8,154 nucleotides of DNA. Origin: Planctomicrobium sp. (GTDB lineage: Bacteria > Planctomycetota > Planctomycetia > Planctomycetales > Planctomycetaceae). Shown here piece by piece: positions 6,485-8,154 of this stretch (within the stretch, counting starts at the first letter, position 1; every line of letters begins with the position of its first letter). The position numbers were made by a program, and so were the translations under genes. The stretch spans positions 1 to 8,154 of the forward strand of contig JABJMI010000593.1 in NCBI GenBank assembly GCA_018659505.1, given 5' to 3'. Under the pieces are notes generated by a model that made no database searches, had not been told where the DNA came from, and worked only from the letters and a program-made list of their open reading frames with translations.

Positions 6485-8154
6485 ATGGACGTCCATCATT
6501 CAATAGGGGCATTACGCCTTGAGGATGATGATCATTGTACGCCAGCGCAGACCAATTCAATGGTCTCTGGAGTGCGGTGGAGAAAGTACGTCTGGGTATT
6601 CCTACCGGTCTCTTTTCTAACAATTTCGTTTCTTTTCCCCGGCGAAGATTCTACAAAGCAAGTCGCTGAGGCAGCTCCTCCGATTGTTCGCCAAAAAACG
6701 CAGCCACTCAATAAAGACTGGTTGGAAGTTCACTGGGTGTTACGGAATAAATGCAACGGCTGCCATCGTGCAAACACTGATCAACAAGATTTTTCGACCT
6801 ATGAAACCGTCATGGGGATTGCTGCACATATGGATGAACCCATTGTCATCCCTGGCAATCCAGAGGACTCACCGTTGTGGCAATATGTGAATTGGAATCA
6901 TAGTTTTGCAGCAGATTCCGATGCACCAGATGAACCGAGTATGCCTCCTGAAAAGAAGGAAGATTGGCTAACCGCGGAGCAACTGGAAACGATGTACCGT
7001 TGGATCAAGTCAGGCGCGTTGGAGTACGTTCTGCCGGACCATTGTAATACCAGTCCTTTGCTGGAGACTGATTTTGTCTCCGCCAAAGAATGTGCCCAAT
7101 GCCACCCAACACAATATGAAGAGTGGTCACGCTCGATGCACGCGTATGCTCAGCACAGTCCGGTCTTTGAGGCGTTTACTCTAACAATGGTCGAACGCAC
7201 GGGCGGAACGATTGGGACATTCTGTACGAGATGTCATACTCCGATTGGAGTTTCCATTGGTGAAACTGCCTCCATGCGGAATGTTCATCGCTCACGAATT
7301 TCCATGGAAGGTGTCACCTGCGTTGTCTGTCATCGATTAGAACGACCGTTCTATAAAGCAAGTGGACGCCTACCGGTGACGGCTGGTTTAGTCACTGAAG
7401 GTTGCACGTTCGGTCCATTCTCTGATCCAGTCAACCCTGATGGTTCTGCCCACGAAGCTGCTGGGAATCCACAACTTACAAAATCGTCCTTCTGCGGGTC
7501 GTGCCACGATGTCACAAGTCCTCAAGGAGTTCGACTCGAAGAAGCCTTTAGCGAATGGCAAAACAGTCCCGCAGCGAAAGAAGGCGTCTCCTGTCAAGAT
7601 TGTCACATGGGACCAATTCCGGGTGTTCCAGTCAAAGCGTGGGAAAGAGTCTTAGGCAAAGCAGCGGTCGTTCCAGGAGTTGATCCTGCACTGATGCCGG
7701 ATCGTCCACTTTCCAACCACTCATTTGTTGGTCCTGATTACTCGTTGCTTCCCGACACAGAGTTCCCGGAGAAACTCGATTGGATGTATGAACAAGACTA
7801 CCGCGACCAAAAGAATCTCACGCCTCATCAGCGAGAAACACTCACACAATTGAGAATCAAAAATCGTCAGCAACTCGCGACGGCTCGTAACTTAAGGTAC
7901 GAGTTATTGAAGAACGCTGCAAAGATTTCAGTTGAACATCCAGAGAGTGCTCGCAAGAAGAGTAAGACGAAAATTCGCGTCGATGTCACCAGCACCACAG
8001 CTGGACACAACTTTCCCACTGGGTTCACTGCTGAACGGCAAGTTTGGGTCGAGGTTCGTTTGCTCGACCCGTTCGGTAAGCAGGTTTTTGCGTCGGGTGA
8101 CTTCGATGACAACTATGACTTGCGAGATGAACACAGCCACGCGGTAGAAATGGG
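6485..8154 (+). CDS. Membrane-anchored multihaem c-type cytochrome, planctomycete cytochrome domain fused to c554-like domain (3' partial)
   Basis: Open to the right edge; 556 residues are visible with no stop. A basic RWRK followed by YVWVFLPVSFLTISFLF (35-51) is an uncleaved signal anchor or signal peptide, placing the rest in the periplasm. A planctomycete cytochrome c-like domain follows (about 80-180): LRNKCNGCH (haem 1, 90-94), PGNPEDSPLW, MPP (153-155) and a WIKSGALEY end. A c554-like region comes next with CAQCH (203-207), the probable distal-ligand block EWSRSMHAYAQH (213-224), CTRCH (247-251), CVVCH (279-283), CGSCH (337-341) and CQDCH (370-374). A domain carrying AGHNFPTGF (506-514) begins near 495. 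Six covalent haems are expected in the visible part, attached outside the membrane. The role is probably electron transfer or a redox reaction; no substrate can be named. The start is uncertain: ATG 6485 follows GGAG closely, ATG 6560 would put the hydrophobic segment nearer the N-terminus, and ATG 6410 is also in frame. No TTG/GTG choice is needed. Confidence 0.88.
   Translation, partial: MDVHHSIGALRLEDDDHCTPAQTNSMVSGVRWRKYVWVFLPVSFLTISFLFPGEDSTKQVAEAAPPIVRQKTQPLNKDWLEVHWVLRNKCNGCHRANTDQQDFSTYETVMGIAAHMDEPIVIPGNPEDSPLWQYVNWNHSFAADSDAPDEPSMPPEKKEDWLTAEQLETMYRWIKSGALEYVLPDHCNTSPLLETDFVSAKECAQCHPTQYEEWSRSMHAYAQHSPVFEAFTLTMVERTGGTIGTFCTRCHTPIGVSIGETASMRNVHRSRISMEGVTCVVCHRLERPFYKASGRLPVTAGLVTEGCTFGPFSDPVNPDGSAHEAAGNPQLTKSSFCGSCHDVTSPQGVRLEEAFSEWQNSPAAKEGVSCQDCHMGPIPGVPVKAWERVLGKAAVVPGVDPALMPDRPLSNHSFVGPDYSLLPDTEFPEKLDWMYEQDYRDQKNLTPHQRETLTQLRIKNRQQLATARNLRYELLKNAAKISVEHPESARKKSKTKIRVDVTSTTAGHNFPTGFTAERQVWVEVRLLDPFGKQVFASGDFDDNYDLRDEHSHAVEM

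Noticed and set aside
1..8154. CRISPR array, insertion sequence or prophage
   Set aside because: No regularly spaced repeats, transposase, integrase or phage structural genes are visible; only isolated repeats and one toxin-antitoxin pair.

Overview
The window looks like chromosomal DNA of a Planctomycetota bacterium, probably of the order Planctomycetales. Three things suggest this. The last gene combines a planctomycete-type N-terminal cytochrome c domain (CxxCH, a PGNP-type loop, MPP, then a WI-SGA ending) with a c554-like multihaem region. Lysine is made through the LL-diaminopimelate aminotransferase (DapL) route. Base composition is moderate, about half G+C. The genus cannot be fixed from the sequence alone.

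Layout. (1) 3-557 (+): C-terminal part of a probable YkgJ/FliB-like cysteine-cluster protein, cut by the window edge. (2) 558-760: convergent gap with a long imperfect inverted repeat and a perfect 8-bp hairpin. (3) 761-4788 (-): read in the order of transcription, metG, a 241-bp gap, a small antitoxin, a RelE/ParE-type toxin overlapping it by 13 bp, and dapL beginning 5 bp after the toxin stop. (4) 4789-5253: divergent intergenic region of 465 bp with hairpins, a 13-bp direct repeat and a near-consensus promoter overlapped by a dyad. (5) 5254-6338 (+): a PadR-type repressor coupled by a GTGA overlap to a four-helix membrane protein. (6) 6339-6484: short gap ending in a run of eight G. (7) 6485-8154 (+): a membrane-anchored cytochrome with six CxxCH motifs in the visible part, running off the right edge.

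How the genes relate. MetG and DapL are housekeeping enzymes (tRNA charging; lysine and cell-wall precursor synthesis). The toxin-antitoxin pair lies directly upstream of dapL on the same strand, so dapL may be read from the toxin-antitoxin promoter and share its autoregulation. The PadR/membrane-protein pair looks like a self-contained autoregulated unit. The cytochrome is probably an electron-transfer or redox protein facing the periplasm; its partners would lie to the right.

No clearly new multi-gene system can be demonstrated. The best leads are the toxin-antitoxin-dapL arrangement, the cytochrome domain fusion, the REP-like inverted repeat at 588-654 and the operator-like dyad at the padR promoter.
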